DNA of 64,000 nt from Planctomycetota bacterium (GTDB lineage: Bacteria > Planctomycetota > UBA1135 > GCA-002686595), in the NCBI GenBank assembly GCA_020853575.1, contig JADYYP010000023.1, forward strand, positions 186,001-250,000, written 5' to 3'. Under the pieces are notes generated by a model. That model was not told the origin of the DNA and did no database searches. It was given only the letters and a program-made list of their open reading frames with translations. A program made the position numbers and the translations under genes. This document shows positions 51,609 to 59,691 of the stretch, piece by piece (the first letter of the stretch is position 1; every line of letters starts with the position of its first letter).

Positions 51609-53972
51609 ATGACAGTTGAACCCGTTCGCGTCTCACGCGAGCTCACCGGTGGGCTCGTGCTCACCCTCGAAACGGGCCAGATGGCCCGCCAAGCCCACGG
51701 CGCAGTGGTCGCCAAGCTGGGCAACACGATGTGCTTCGGCGCGGTCGCCGTCGGCGCCGCCAAGGACGAGCAGGATTTCTTTCCCCTGACCGTCGACTAC
51801 CGCGAGAAGACCGAGTCCGCCGGCAAGATCCCGGGCGGGTTCTTCAAGCGTGAAGGTCGTCCGACGACCAAGGAAATCCTGTCGATGCGCCTGATCGACC
51901 GCGCGATCCGGCCGCTGTTCCCCGAGGGCTTCAAGAACGAAGTCCAGGTGATGAGCCATCCCTTGTCCTACGACGGCGTGATCAACGCCGACGTGGTGGC
52001 CATGATCGCCTCGTTCGCCGCGGTGCACATCAGCCAGATCCCGTTCCACGGCGCCATGGGCGCGGTGCGCATCGGGCACGTCGATGGACAACTGGTGGCG
52101 TTCCCGGTCGATCAGAAGCGCAAGACCGAGTCGCGCTTGGACTTGGTCGTCGCCGGTCACCTGGAGGGCATCTGCATGGTCGAGGCCGGCGCCAAGGAGC
52201 TCCCCGAAGCGGAGATGATCAACGCGCTCGAGTTGGGCCACACGATCGTCAAGGAGATCGCGGAGCTCGTCGAAGAGCTGCGCGCCAAGGCCGGCAAGCC
52301 GAAGATGGAATGGAAGGCGCCGGTGGTCGATGCCGCGCTCTCCGCCAAGGTCGAGGCCTACAAGCCCGCGCTGCGCGACGTGATCTTCACGCCGGGCAAG
52401 CACGATCGCCACGACGCCATCGCCAAGGTCTCCGACGAGTGCTTGGCGGCGCTGACCGCGGGCATCGGCGACGAGAAGGAGCTCAAGGCGCGCACCAAGA
52501 CCGTCAAGGGCTTGCTCGAGAACCTGATCGCGCAGGTCGAGCGCGACGCCGTGCTCGACGGCAAGCGCGCCGACGGCCGCGCCTTCGATCAGATCCGCGA
52601 CATTTGGATCTGCCCGAACTACGTCCCGCGCGTGCACGGCTCGGCGCTGTTCACCCGCGGCGAAACGCAGGCCTTGGTCAGCGTGACGCTGGGCACCGCC
52701 GACGACGAGCAGATCATCGACGGCATCGACGAGGAGTACCGCAAGCCGTTCTACTTGCACTACAACTTCCCGCCCTACTCGGTCGGTGAGACGCGGCGCC
52801 TGGGCGGCCCTGGCCGCCGCGAGATCGGCCACGGGATGTTGGCTGAACGCGCATTGGCCGCGGTGCTGCCGCCCAAGGAGCGCTTCCCCTACACCATCCG
52901 CATCGTCAGCGACATCATGGAGTCGAACGGCTCCTCGTCGATGGCCAGCGTGTGCGGTGGGTGTCTGGCGATGATGCTCGCCGGCGTTCCGCTGTCGCAG
53001 CCCGTGGCCGGAATCGCCATGGGACTGATCCAGGAGGGCGAGCGCTTCGCCGTGCTCTCCGACATCATGGGCTCGGAGGACCACAACGGCGACATGGACT
53101 TCAAGGTCGCCGGCTCGGGTCTGGGCATCACCGCGCTGCAGATGGACATCAAGGTCAAGAGCGTCTCGCGCAGCTTGCTCGAAAAGGCGCTGGAGCAAGC
53201 GCGCGTCGGTCGCCGCGAGATCCTGAAGAAGATGCTCGCCGCCGTGCCGCGGCCCGTGTCGCAGATCAGCCCCTACGCGCCGCGCATGGAGCTGATCCAG
53301 ATCCCGGCCGACAAGATCGGCTACCTGATCGGACCCGGCGGTCGCCAGATCAAGGCGCTGCAGGAGAAGTACAAGGTCAAGATCTCGATCCTCGACGAGA
53401 ACGGCAACGTGCAAGTGGCGGGCGTCGATCGCGAGCAAGTCAACGCTTGCCTCGACGCCATCCGCGGCATGTGCGAGTCGCCGAAGATCGGCACCAAGTA
53501 CTCCGGCACCGTCAAGGGCATCAAGGACTTCGGCGCGTTCGTCGAGATCCTGCCGGGAGTCGAGGGCTTGCTGCACGTCAGTGAGCTCGACCACGGCTAT
53601 GTCAACCGCGTGACGGACATCGTCAACGTCGGTGACGCCGTCGAGGTGGTCGTGATCCACGTCGACGACCGCGGCAAGATCAAGTTGTCGCGCAAGGCGC
53701 TGCTGGAAGGCGGCGAGCAACGCGGCGGCGGCGACGACGGTCCCTTCGAAGGTGACGGTCCGTTCGAGGGCGACGGTCCCGAAGACGGCGACGGTGGCGG
53801 CGAGTTCGTCGACGGCGACGGCGAGCCCGCCGAAGTCGTCGACGGCGGCGCGCCGCCCGACCGCGGTGCCGACCGCGGGCCGCGCGGCGATCGCCCGCAC
53901 CGTGGCGGTGGCGGTGGCGGATTCCGCGGAGGCCGCGGCGGTGGCGGCGGCCGTGGCCGCGGTCGCCGCTGA
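51609..53972 (+). CDS. pnp: Polyribonucleotide nucleotidyltransferase (PNPase) with acidic/RGG tail
   Basis: This 787-residue enzyme degrades RNA 3' to 5' using phosphate and is a core part of bacterial RNA turnover. Two RNase PH domains flank a helical domain. The catalytic loop SDIMGSEDHNGDMDFKVAG has Asp491 and Asp497, equivalent to the E. coli catalytic aspartates. The KH domain (IGYLIGPGGRQIKALQEKY) and S1 domain (KYSGTVKGIKDFGAFVEILPG) follow. Residues about 700-787 form an unusual tail: Gly/Asp repeats (GPFEGDGPFEGDGPEDGDG), then Arg/Gly-rich RGG-type sequence. ATG 51609 has AGAGG 9 bases before it. Confidence 0.98.
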   Translation: MTVEPVRVSRELTGGLVLTLETGQMARQAHGAVVAKLGNTMCFGAVAVGAAKDEQDFFPLTVDYREKTESAGKIPGGFFKREGRPTTKEILSMRLIDRAIRPLFPEGFKNEVQVMSHPLSYDGVINADVVAMIASFAAVHISQIPFHGAMGAVRIGHVDGQLVAFPVDQKRKTESRLDLVVAGHLEGICMVEAGAKELPEAEMINALELGHTIVKEIAELVEELRAKAGKPKMEWKAPVVDAALSAKVEAYKPALRDVIFTPGKHDRHDAIAKVSDECLAALTAGIGDEKELKARTKTVKGLLENLIAQVERDAVLDGKRADGRAFDQIRDIWICPNYVPRVHGSALFTRGETQALVSVTLGTADDEQIIDGIDEEYRKPFYLHYNFPPYSVGETRRLGGPGRREIGHGMLAERALAAVLPPKERFPYTIRIVSDIMESNGSSSMASVCGGCLAMMLAGVPLSQPVAGIAMGLIQEGERFAVLSDIMGSEDHNGDMDFKVAGSGLGITALQMDIKVKSVSRSLLEKALEQARVGRREILKKMLAAVPRPVSQISPYAPRMELIQIPADKIGYLIGPGGRQIKALQEKYKVKISILDENGNVQVAGVDREQVNACLDAIRGMCESPKIGTKYSGTVKGIKDFGAFVEILPGVEGLLHVSELDHGYVNRVTDIVNVGDAVEVVVIHVDDRGKIKLSRKALLEGGEQRGGGDDGPFEGDGPFEGDGPEDGDGGGEFVDGDGEPAEVVDGGAPPDRGADRGPRGDRPHRGGGGGGFRGGRGGGGGRGRGRR

Positions 53973-54045
53973 GAGCTCCTCCAAGACATGAGGCTGCGAA
54001 CGCTCAGGATCTCGGATGCGCCGTCGCCCACAGGGCGCCGGACGT
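53973..54045 (+). repeat. Copy A of a short intergenic element following a stop codon
   Basis: TGAGG at 53989-53993 and the core CTCGGATGCGCCGTCG at 54011-54026 match copy B after the S9 peptidase gene, at the same offset from each other and nearly the same distance from the stop codon. The terminator of pnp follows it. Confidence 0.65.
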
Positions 54046-54097
54046 CGACATCGTGAGTGCTTGAAGGCCTCGGAGCGCACGCTCCTGTTTCACGCAT

Positions 54098-54130
54098 CGC
54101 GAGCCGGCCCGACGCCGGCTCGCGGCTTTT
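54098..54130 (+). terminator. Rho-independent terminator of pnp
   Basis: A perfect 11-bp stem (CGCGAGCCGGC with GCCGGCTCGCG), a CCGAC loop, then GCTTTT. It lies 126 bases after the pnp stop and 18 bases before the next gene, so the large regulator gene must have its own promoter. Confidence 0.92.
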
Positions 54131-54136
54131 CCGGGC

Positions 54137-54142
54137 TACCAT
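54137..54142 (+). promoter_or_regulatory. Probable -10 hexamer (TACCAT) for a leaderless regulator transcript
   Basis: TACCAT falls in the 18 bases between the pnp terminator and the GTG start at 54149, ending 6 bases before it. Because the terminator blocks read-through, a promoter must be here, inside the terminator or inside the coding start. The spacing predicts transcription starting at the start codon. Confidence 0.45.
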
Positions 54143-54148
54143 GCGACG

Positions 54149-57100
54149 GTGTCGCGACTGTGGGTGCTCCTGGCGTTGGTGTGCTGCTCCGCGCTCGCGG
54201 TGGCGCAGCGCGAAGCCGCTCGGCCCGAGCTGAGCGCGCTGTGGGTCGATCCCTCCAAGCTCGCGATCGACGGCGATCCGGCGGAGTGGCGCGCGAGCTT
54301 CGACCCGACCTTCGAGATCGCGCGCGGCGATCAACTCGTCGATCTCGGCCCGCGCTCCGCGGACGCGTTGTGGCGCGGACCCGACGACGCCAGCGTGCGC
54401 GTGTGGCTCGGCTGGAACAGCGTCGATTTCGTGCTCTACGGCGAGGTCTACGACGACGTCCTGCAGCACGACAGCGAGCGTTGGTATCAGGGCGACAGCC
54501 TCGAGCTGTTCCTCGACACGCTGGACTGGACCGCGGAGTGGGGCCCCGACGATTGGCAAGTGATGCTGGCGCCGGCGTGGCCCGAGCGTCCCTGGGGCGT
54601 GTACCCGCGGCCCGGCCAAGTGCAGCGGCCCGACGGGGGATTCGGCGGAGTCGAAATCGTCTCGGCGCCGTTCATCGGCGGCTACCGCTTCGAGGCGCGC
54701 ATCCCCTGGCGCAATTTTGGACGCTACTCGCCGTCGGACGGCGCGCGCCTGGGCTTCAACTTCGCGCAGTGCGACCGCGACCAACGCGGATTCCTCGAGA
54801 GCTACGGCACATGGACCGGTGAAAGCGCCGTCGCGCAAGAATCCGATCGCCGCGGCGTCCTGGTGCTCGCGCCGCGCGGCAACGAGCCGCAAGCCGGAGC
54901 GACGCGCAGCGACGCACCCGATTCGACCAGCGGCCGGCCGTACCTGTTGCTCGCGCTCGCGGCGCTCTACGGCTGCGCGTTGTGGACGCGCAAGGCGTGG
55001 CGCTCCGCGCGCGTGCGACGACTGGGAGCGCGTATCGGCGTCGCCATCGTGGTGCTCGTCGGCATCACCGCGGTCGTGACGCGCCTGACCAAACAGTCCG
55101 ACGCGCGCGAGCGGCGCGCACAGATCGAAGAGCATTGGCGCGACTTCGAGAGCTGGTTGGCGAGCGGCGCATTGGGCTGGCCAGAGCCGCAGGAACTGCT
55201 GCGCTCGGTGGAGGCGCTCTTGTCGGGACGATCGATCCCGCCACCGGTGCGCGCGCGATTCTCGCCGTTGCTTCCCAGCGGAGCGCTCGCGGGAGTCGAG
55301 CTCCACACCACGCGCCGCGGAGTTCCGTTCGTCCCGATCGAGATCGCCGGGCGCGCGCGATGGAGTGGCGCCTCGATCACCCCAGCGCAGTCGCTGGTGT
55401 TCGCGCTGCCCGCGCCGACCGCGATCGACGGCGTGTCGCTCGTCGTGCGCGTTTCCGACCCGCGCTTCCCGCGCATGTCCCCGCGACGCGTGCCGATGCT
55501 CTCGGTCGAAGTGCGCCGCGAGGGTCGCGTCGTCGGTCCCGCGCTCGAGCTGCGGGACTCCGAGGACCTGCACTTCGACGAGGACCCGCACGTCGAGCGC
55601 CCTGGGATGGAACCGGCCTTCGCACTCCCTGGCGGTCCGCGCGGCTCGGTGCACGCCGACGCGCTGATGCTCGAGCTGGGCGCCAGCGTCGAGGCCGACG
55701 AGCTCGTGCTGCGGCACGTCGGCCCCGCGACCAGCTACACGATCCAAGTCGTCGCCGTGTCCGCACGCGAGAGTGCTCCGAACGCGGCGGAAGTCCCGGG
55801 CGTGCGCGTGACGCCCGAAGGCGAATGGCAGTGGGCCGGCGCCATGGCCGACATCGAGGTCGAGACCACCGCGCCGGGTCGCTCGCCCAAGAAGAGCGGC
55901 ACGGGGCAGATCTCCCGTCCGATCCGCGTCGCGGAGGAAGTGCTCGGCGCAGTGCACCTGCGCGACGCCACTCCACCGTCGTCGACGCGTTGGGACGTCG
56001 TGCCGCTGGCGGCGTTGGTCGCGCTCGCACCGTTCCTCGTGGCGCTGTTCGCGGAGTGGATCGCGACGCGCCGACGCATCCGCGGCAAGCTCGCGGCCGG
56101 TTTCGCGGTGACCTCCGCCGTGCCGCTCTTGGCCTTGACGGTGTTGCTCGAGGCCTCGCTGTCCGCGGAACACCGCGAGCGCGAGTTGGAGCGCGGCAAC
56201 GAGGAGCTCGCGCGCGCCGAGCGCGAGCTCGAGCGCGACTTGCGCGAGCTCGAGCGCGACGCCCAACGCTTGCTCAAGATCGCGGAGTTGCGCAAGCGCG
56301 TCGAAGGCTCGTTTCCGGAGACCAGCGAGGAGCTGACCGCGTGGTTCGGCGAGGGTGAGGGAGCTTCGCGCGTGCTCGAGCGCACGGCCACCGACGGTCG
56401 TCGCGTGCGCGTCGGATCCGGGCCCTTGTGGCGCGCGATCCCGCGCTCGCACGTGCTCGGCACCGGGCTCGCGCGGCCTTTCGGGCAGTTGCTCCTGTGC
56501 GGCGTGGCTCGGTCGGCTCCGGGCGCGGATCAGCCGCTCTCGGTGGCCGTGCTGCGCGCGCCGTCGGTCCCCGGGGTTTCGGCGCGCTCGAGCGGCGCCG
56601 CGCCGCTGCGTTTCTTGGGTGCGGGTCGCGACCAAGCGCCCCAATTGGCCGATCTCACGCCGCTGCTCGCGGGCGAGTTGCGGCGCGGCGTGTACGACGC
56701 GGCCGGCCAAGAGCTGGTCGGCGTGTTGCTCGTGCCGCCGCGCGAGCGTGGCGTGCCGGTCCTCGGCAATTTCTCGCTCAACGAGCTGCTGCTCGCGGCC
56801 GCGATCACCGCGCTGTTCACGGTGGTGCTTTTCGCGGGCATCCTCACCGGCCACCTGGTGGGACCGATCGAGCGCCTGGATCGCGCGCTGCGCAGCGGTG
56901 GGGCCGGCGACGTCGAGCCCGAGGTCTCCGACGAGATCGGTCACCTGACCGCGGCCATCCGCACCTACTCCGGACAGGTCGTCGAACGCGTCGAGGAGCT
57001 GCGCCGACTGCAGCTCGCCCAGGGAGAGCTTTCGCGGCGACTCGATCCGGACCAGGCCCGCGAAGCCGTGCTGGCGTTCTTCGCACGCAACGCATCGGCG

Positions 57101-58957
57101 CTCTCGGCGTGGGTGCTGTGGCGCGGAGAAGCGGGCGAGGAGCTGCGCGCCTACGGCGACGGCGGCCGCGAGTTCGTCCTTCCTCCCGAGGCGCTGACGC
57201 TGCAGGCCGCCGTGGTCGCGGGAGACGTCCTTCACGTGGTCGACCGCGGGGGCCAGGCCGTGCTTTCGGAGTTCGAGCGGGTGCTCGTCGGTCCGGCCCG
57301 GCGCGTGTTGAGTCTGCCGCTGATCGCGGCCGGCGAGACGCGTGGCGCGATCGTGCTGGGTTTCGCCGGGGAGGAGCTGGGCAGCGACTTCGCCTTCCTC
57401 CAAGCCGCCGCCTCGCAGTCGGCGATCGTGCTGGAGAACGCGCGCCTCTACCGCCAGGCGGTGCGCGACAACGTCACCGGGTTCTTGACCGACCCAGGCT
57501 TCCGCCAGCGAGTCGCCGAGGAAATCCAACGCGCCCAGGGCGAGCCCGAGTCCGGAGTCCTGCTCGTCCAGCTGCGCCTGACCGGTCTGCCGCGGGACGA
57601 CGAGCTCGCTGGCGAGCGCCTGCGCGAGGCCGCGCAGCGACTGCGGCTGGCGGTGCGCGGTCTGGCGTTCTTCGGGCGCGCGGGTGCGGGAGACCTCAAG
57701 ATCGCGCTGCCCTGGACCAAGGGCGCGCCGAACTTCGAGGCACTTGCGCGGCGCCTGGTCGACCGCGTCAGCACCGGGCCCTGGCCGGACGGCGAGCCCG
57801 TGACCGGGCTGTTCGCGGCCCATGCGGCCTGGCCTGCGGATGGGCCCAGCGCGCGTTTCGTGCTCGCGGTGCTCGAAGAGCGGTTGACCGAAGAGCAGAG
57901 CGGCGTGCCGACTCTCCAACTGGTCAAGCTCTCGAGCCTGGTGCCGGTGGACTTCGTGGCCTCGAGCCCGATCATGATCCAGCTGCTCGACACCGTGCAG
58001 CGCATCGCCGAGCAGGAGATCACGGTTCTGATCGGCGGTGAGACCGGAGTCGGCAAGGATCGTCTGGCCGAGCTGGTGCACCGCTGGAGCCGCCGCGCGA
58101 ACGGCCCCTTGGTCCACGTGCACTGCCCGTCGCTTTCGGCCAGCCTGATCGAGGACGAGCTGTTCGGCCACGCCAAGGGTGCCTTCACCGGGGCCCACAC
58201 GCGGCGCGTGGGTCCCTTCGAGTACGCCTCGGGTGGGACGGTCGTGCTCGACGAGGTCGCGGGTCTGCCCCCGGCCGGTCAGGTGGCCCTGCTCCGGCTG
58301 CTCGAAACGCGCGAGGTGCTGCCCCTGGGTTCCGAGCGCCCGCTTCCGATCGACGTGCGCATCGTCGCCACCTCCTCGAAGGACCTGGCGGTGGAGGTCG
58401 AGCGCGGGAATTTCCGCGGCGACCTCTACTTCCGGTTGAACGTCGCTCAAGTCACCGTCCCGCCGCTGCGGCTGCGGCGGCAGGCGCTCCCCGACTTGGT
58501 CGAGGCCTTCGTCCGGCGCTTCAACGCCTCGGCCGACCGACCGGTGACGGCGGTGCACCCCAGGGTGATGGACGCGTTGTTCGAGCACGCCTGGCCGGGC
58601 AACCTGCGCGAGCTCGAGAACGTGCTCTCCAAGGCCTGTGTGCTGGCCTCCGGTGGCGAGCTGGGCGCCGAGCACCTGGAGCTCTCGAGCGCGGCGGCGG
58701 AGGACGGCGCGGTCTCGGTCGAAAGCGAGCTCCCGAACCGGACCAGCTCGCGCCAAGAGCGGCTCTTGGAGAGCCTCGCCCCGGGGCAGCGCATCACCTC
58801 GGCCGAGTACGCCGAGCGCGAGCAGATCTCCGGTCGCACAGCCCTGCGCGACCTCTTGGACCTGGTCGAGCTGGGCTTCCTGGTTCGCGAAGGCACCCGC
58901 CGTGGAACCCGTTTCCGCCGTGCGGCGAAGGTCGCCCCGGCCAGTTCTGGGCATTAG
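54149..58957 (+). CDS. Giant membrane-anchored sigma-54-type regulator with CBM9-like sensor, HAMP, GAF, degenerate GGDEF and winged helix
   Basis: The 1602 residues start at a GTG. Order: signal/membrane helix (5-22); CBM9/DOMON-like beta domain (about 28-240; LAIDGDPAEW, GDSLELFLDT, FEARIPWRNFGRY); helices near 264-308; a second extracytoplasmic region to about 615; helices near 617-668; a third periplasmic loop to about 875; a helix; HAMP (about 904-955); GAF (about 960-1100); a GGDEF-like domain lacking the catalytic motif (VTGFLTDPGFRQRV, FGRAGAGDLKIALP). Then an AAA+ sigma-54-interaction domain with Walker A GGETGVGKD (1296-1304), GAFTGA (1344-1349), Walker B VVLDE (Asp1368-Glu1369) and FRGDLYFRLNV. 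The end (about 1547-1594) is a DeoR/Fic-like winged helix (YAEREQISGRTALRDL), not the usual Fis helix. A sugar- or glycan-responsive activator is inferred. Confidence 0.88.
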   Translation: MSRLWVLLALVCCSALAVAQREAARPELSALWVDPSKLAIDGDPAEWRASFDPTFEIARGDQLVDLGPRSADALWRGPDDASVRVWLGWNSVDFVLYGEVYDDVLQHDSERWYQGDSLELFLDTLDWTAEWGPDDWQVMLAPAWPERPWGVYPRPGQVQRPDGGFGGVEIVSAPFIGGYRFEARIPWRNFGRYSPSDGARLGFNFAQCDRDQRGFLESYGTWTGESAVAQESDRRGVLVLAPRGNEPQAGATRSDAPDSTSGRPYLLLALAALYGCALWTRKAWRSARVRRLGARIGVAIVVLVGITAVVTRLTKQSDARERRAQIEEHWRDFESWLASGALGWPEPQELLRSVEALLSGRSIPPPVRARFSPLLPSGALAGVELHTTRRGVPFVPIEIAGRARWSGASITPAQSLVFALPAPTAIDGVSLVVRVSDPRFPRMSPRRVPMLSVEVRREGRVVGPALELRDSEDLHFDEDPHVERPGMEPAFALPGGPRGSVHADALMLELGASVEADELVLRHVGPATSYTIQVVAVSARESAPNAAEVPGVRVTPEGEWQWAGAMADIEVETTAPGRSPKKSGTGQISRPIRVAEEVLGAVHLRDATPPSSTRWDVVPLAALVALAPFLVALFAEWIATRRRIRGKLAAGFAVTSAVPLLALTVLLEASLSAEHRERELERGNEELARAERELERDLRELERDAQRLLKIAELRKRVEGSFPETSEELTAWFGEGEGASRVLERTATDGRRVRVGSGPLWRAIPRSHVLGTGLARPFGQLLLCGVARSAPGADQPLSVAVLRAPSVPGVSARSSGAAPLRFLGAGRDQAPQLADLTPLLAGELRRGVYDAAGQELVGVLLVPPRERGVPVLGNFSLNELLLAAAITALFTVVLFAGILTGHLVGPIERLDRALRSGGAGDVEPEVSDEIGHLTAAIRTYSGQVVERVEELRRLQLAQGELSRRLDPDQAREAVLAFFARNASALSAWVLWRGEAGEELRAYGDGGREFVLPPEALTLQAAVVAGDVLHVVDRGGQAVLSEFERVLVGPARRVLSLPLIAAGETRGAIVLGFAGEELGSDFAFLQAAASQSAIVLENARLYRQAVRDNVTGFLTDPGFRQRVAEEIQRAQGEPESGVLLVQLRLTGLPRDDELAGERLREAAQRLRLAVRGLAFFGRAGAGDLKIALPWTKGAPNFEALARRLVDRVSTGPWPDGEPVTGLFAAHAAWPADGPSARFVLAVLEERLTEEQSGVPTLQLVKLSSLVPVDFVASSPIMIQLLDTVQRIAEQEITVLIGGETGVGKDRLAELVHRWSRRANGPLVHVHCPSLSASLIEDELFGHAKGAFTGAHTRRVGPFEYASGGTVVLDEVAGLPPAGQVALLRLLETREVLPLGSERPLPIDVRIVATSSKDLAVEVERGNFRGDLYFRLNVAQVTVPPLRLRRQALPDLVEAFVRRFNASADRPVTAVHPRVMDALFEHAWPGNLRELENVLSKACVLASGGELGAEHLELSSAAAEDGAVSVESELPNRTSSRQERLLESLAPGQRITSAEYAEREQISGRTALRDLLDLVELGFLVREGTRRGTRFRRAAKVAPASSGH

Positions 58958-58968
58958 TCGCACGTGTC

Positions 58969-58985
58969 TGTCGAATAATGTCGAA
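58969..58985 (+). promoter_or_regulatory. Direct repeat TGTCGAA, possible operator
   Basis: TGTCGAA occurs at 58969-58975 and again at 58979-58985, exactly 10 bases apart, i.e. one helical turn. It lies just after the regulator gene and 178 bases before the secreted-protein gene, in the only AT-rich patch of the gap. It could be bound by the regulator, but this is inference. Confidence 0.35.
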
Positions 58986-59162
58986 ATACGGCGGGGTGGC
59001 GTCCGCTGCAGCGAGGCCACACGGGCCCTGGCGCGCCGCGGTCGGCAACGCCCCAAGGCCGTGCACGTGAACGGGTTGTGATCTTTCGGCGGAGAACCTC
59101 TGAGGGAGCGTCGCCACCAGGAACGTGGTTTGTCTTTTCGCCGCCGCACCCGGAGCCCTGCC

Positions 59163-59663
59163 ATGAACCTGATCGCACTCGCCTTCGTCGCGCTCGCCCC
59201 CTTCTCCCAGCAAGCCCTCAGCGGGCACGCGCAGGAAAGCTCGCAAGAGAGCCAGCTGGTAGGCCTGCAGGTGACCGCCGAGATGGCGGGTGCTGCCGGT
59301 GGCTGCGGGCTGGCCAACACTGCGACGGCTTCGGCCCTCGCGATGCCCTCCAAGGACTGGATCGCGAAGAGCGGTGACAGCATCTGCGGCCTGAAGGACG
59401 CGGCGCAGGTTTCCAACCCGGTGCTGATCGACTGGCAGGCATGCCTGGACGCCACGCCGGAGATGAAGAAGGCCAAGTCGGAGAAGATCGATCTCTCCAC
59501 GCCCGAGGGCATCAAGCTGGTCAACGAGGCCACCAATCGCGTCACGCAGGCCTGCGAGGCGATTCGGACCGCCAATGGCTACTGCAGCGTCTGGAAGACC
59601 ATCAAGCACAAGGACGGGCGCGCGATCACCGATATCTCCGACCTGGTGAAGGCGCAGTACTAG
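59163..59663 (+). CDS. Small secreted protein of unknown function
   Basis: The 166 residues start at ATG 59163 with a signal peptide (LIALAFVALAPFSQQALSGHAQ). The mature protein has four Cys spread as GGCGL, SICGL, ACLDA and ACEA, plus NGYCSVW, suggesting disulphides, and a charged helical middle (TPEMKKAKSEKIDLSTPEGIKLVNEA). I recognise no family. It lies immediately upstream of the secretin gene (28 bases to its TTG) and downstream of the giant regulator, so it may be exported through, or controlled with, those neighbours. Confidence 0.75.
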   Translation: MNLIALAFVALAPFSQQALSGHAQESSQESQLVGLQVTAEMAGAAGGCGLANTATASALAMPSKDWIAKSGDSICGLKDAAQVSNPVLIDWQACLDATPEMKKAKSEKIDLSTPEGIKLVNEATNRVTQACEAIRTANGYCSVWKTIKHKDGRAITDISDLVKAQY

Positions 59664-59691
59664 GCGTACCGTCCGCGCTTCGCCGTCCCCC

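Noticed and set aside
58997..59010. Sigma-54 -24/-12 promoter (TGGC...TGCA) downstream of the giant regulator
   Set aside because: The GG and GC dinucleotides are only 8 bases apart; sigma-54 promoters need 10. I do not call it.
53597..59575. Minus-strand open frame of 1992 codons opposite pnp and the giant regulator
   Set aside because: Low-complexity Arg/His/Gln/Glu composition and no domain; the plus strand carries PNPase and the AAA+ regulator with all their motifs.
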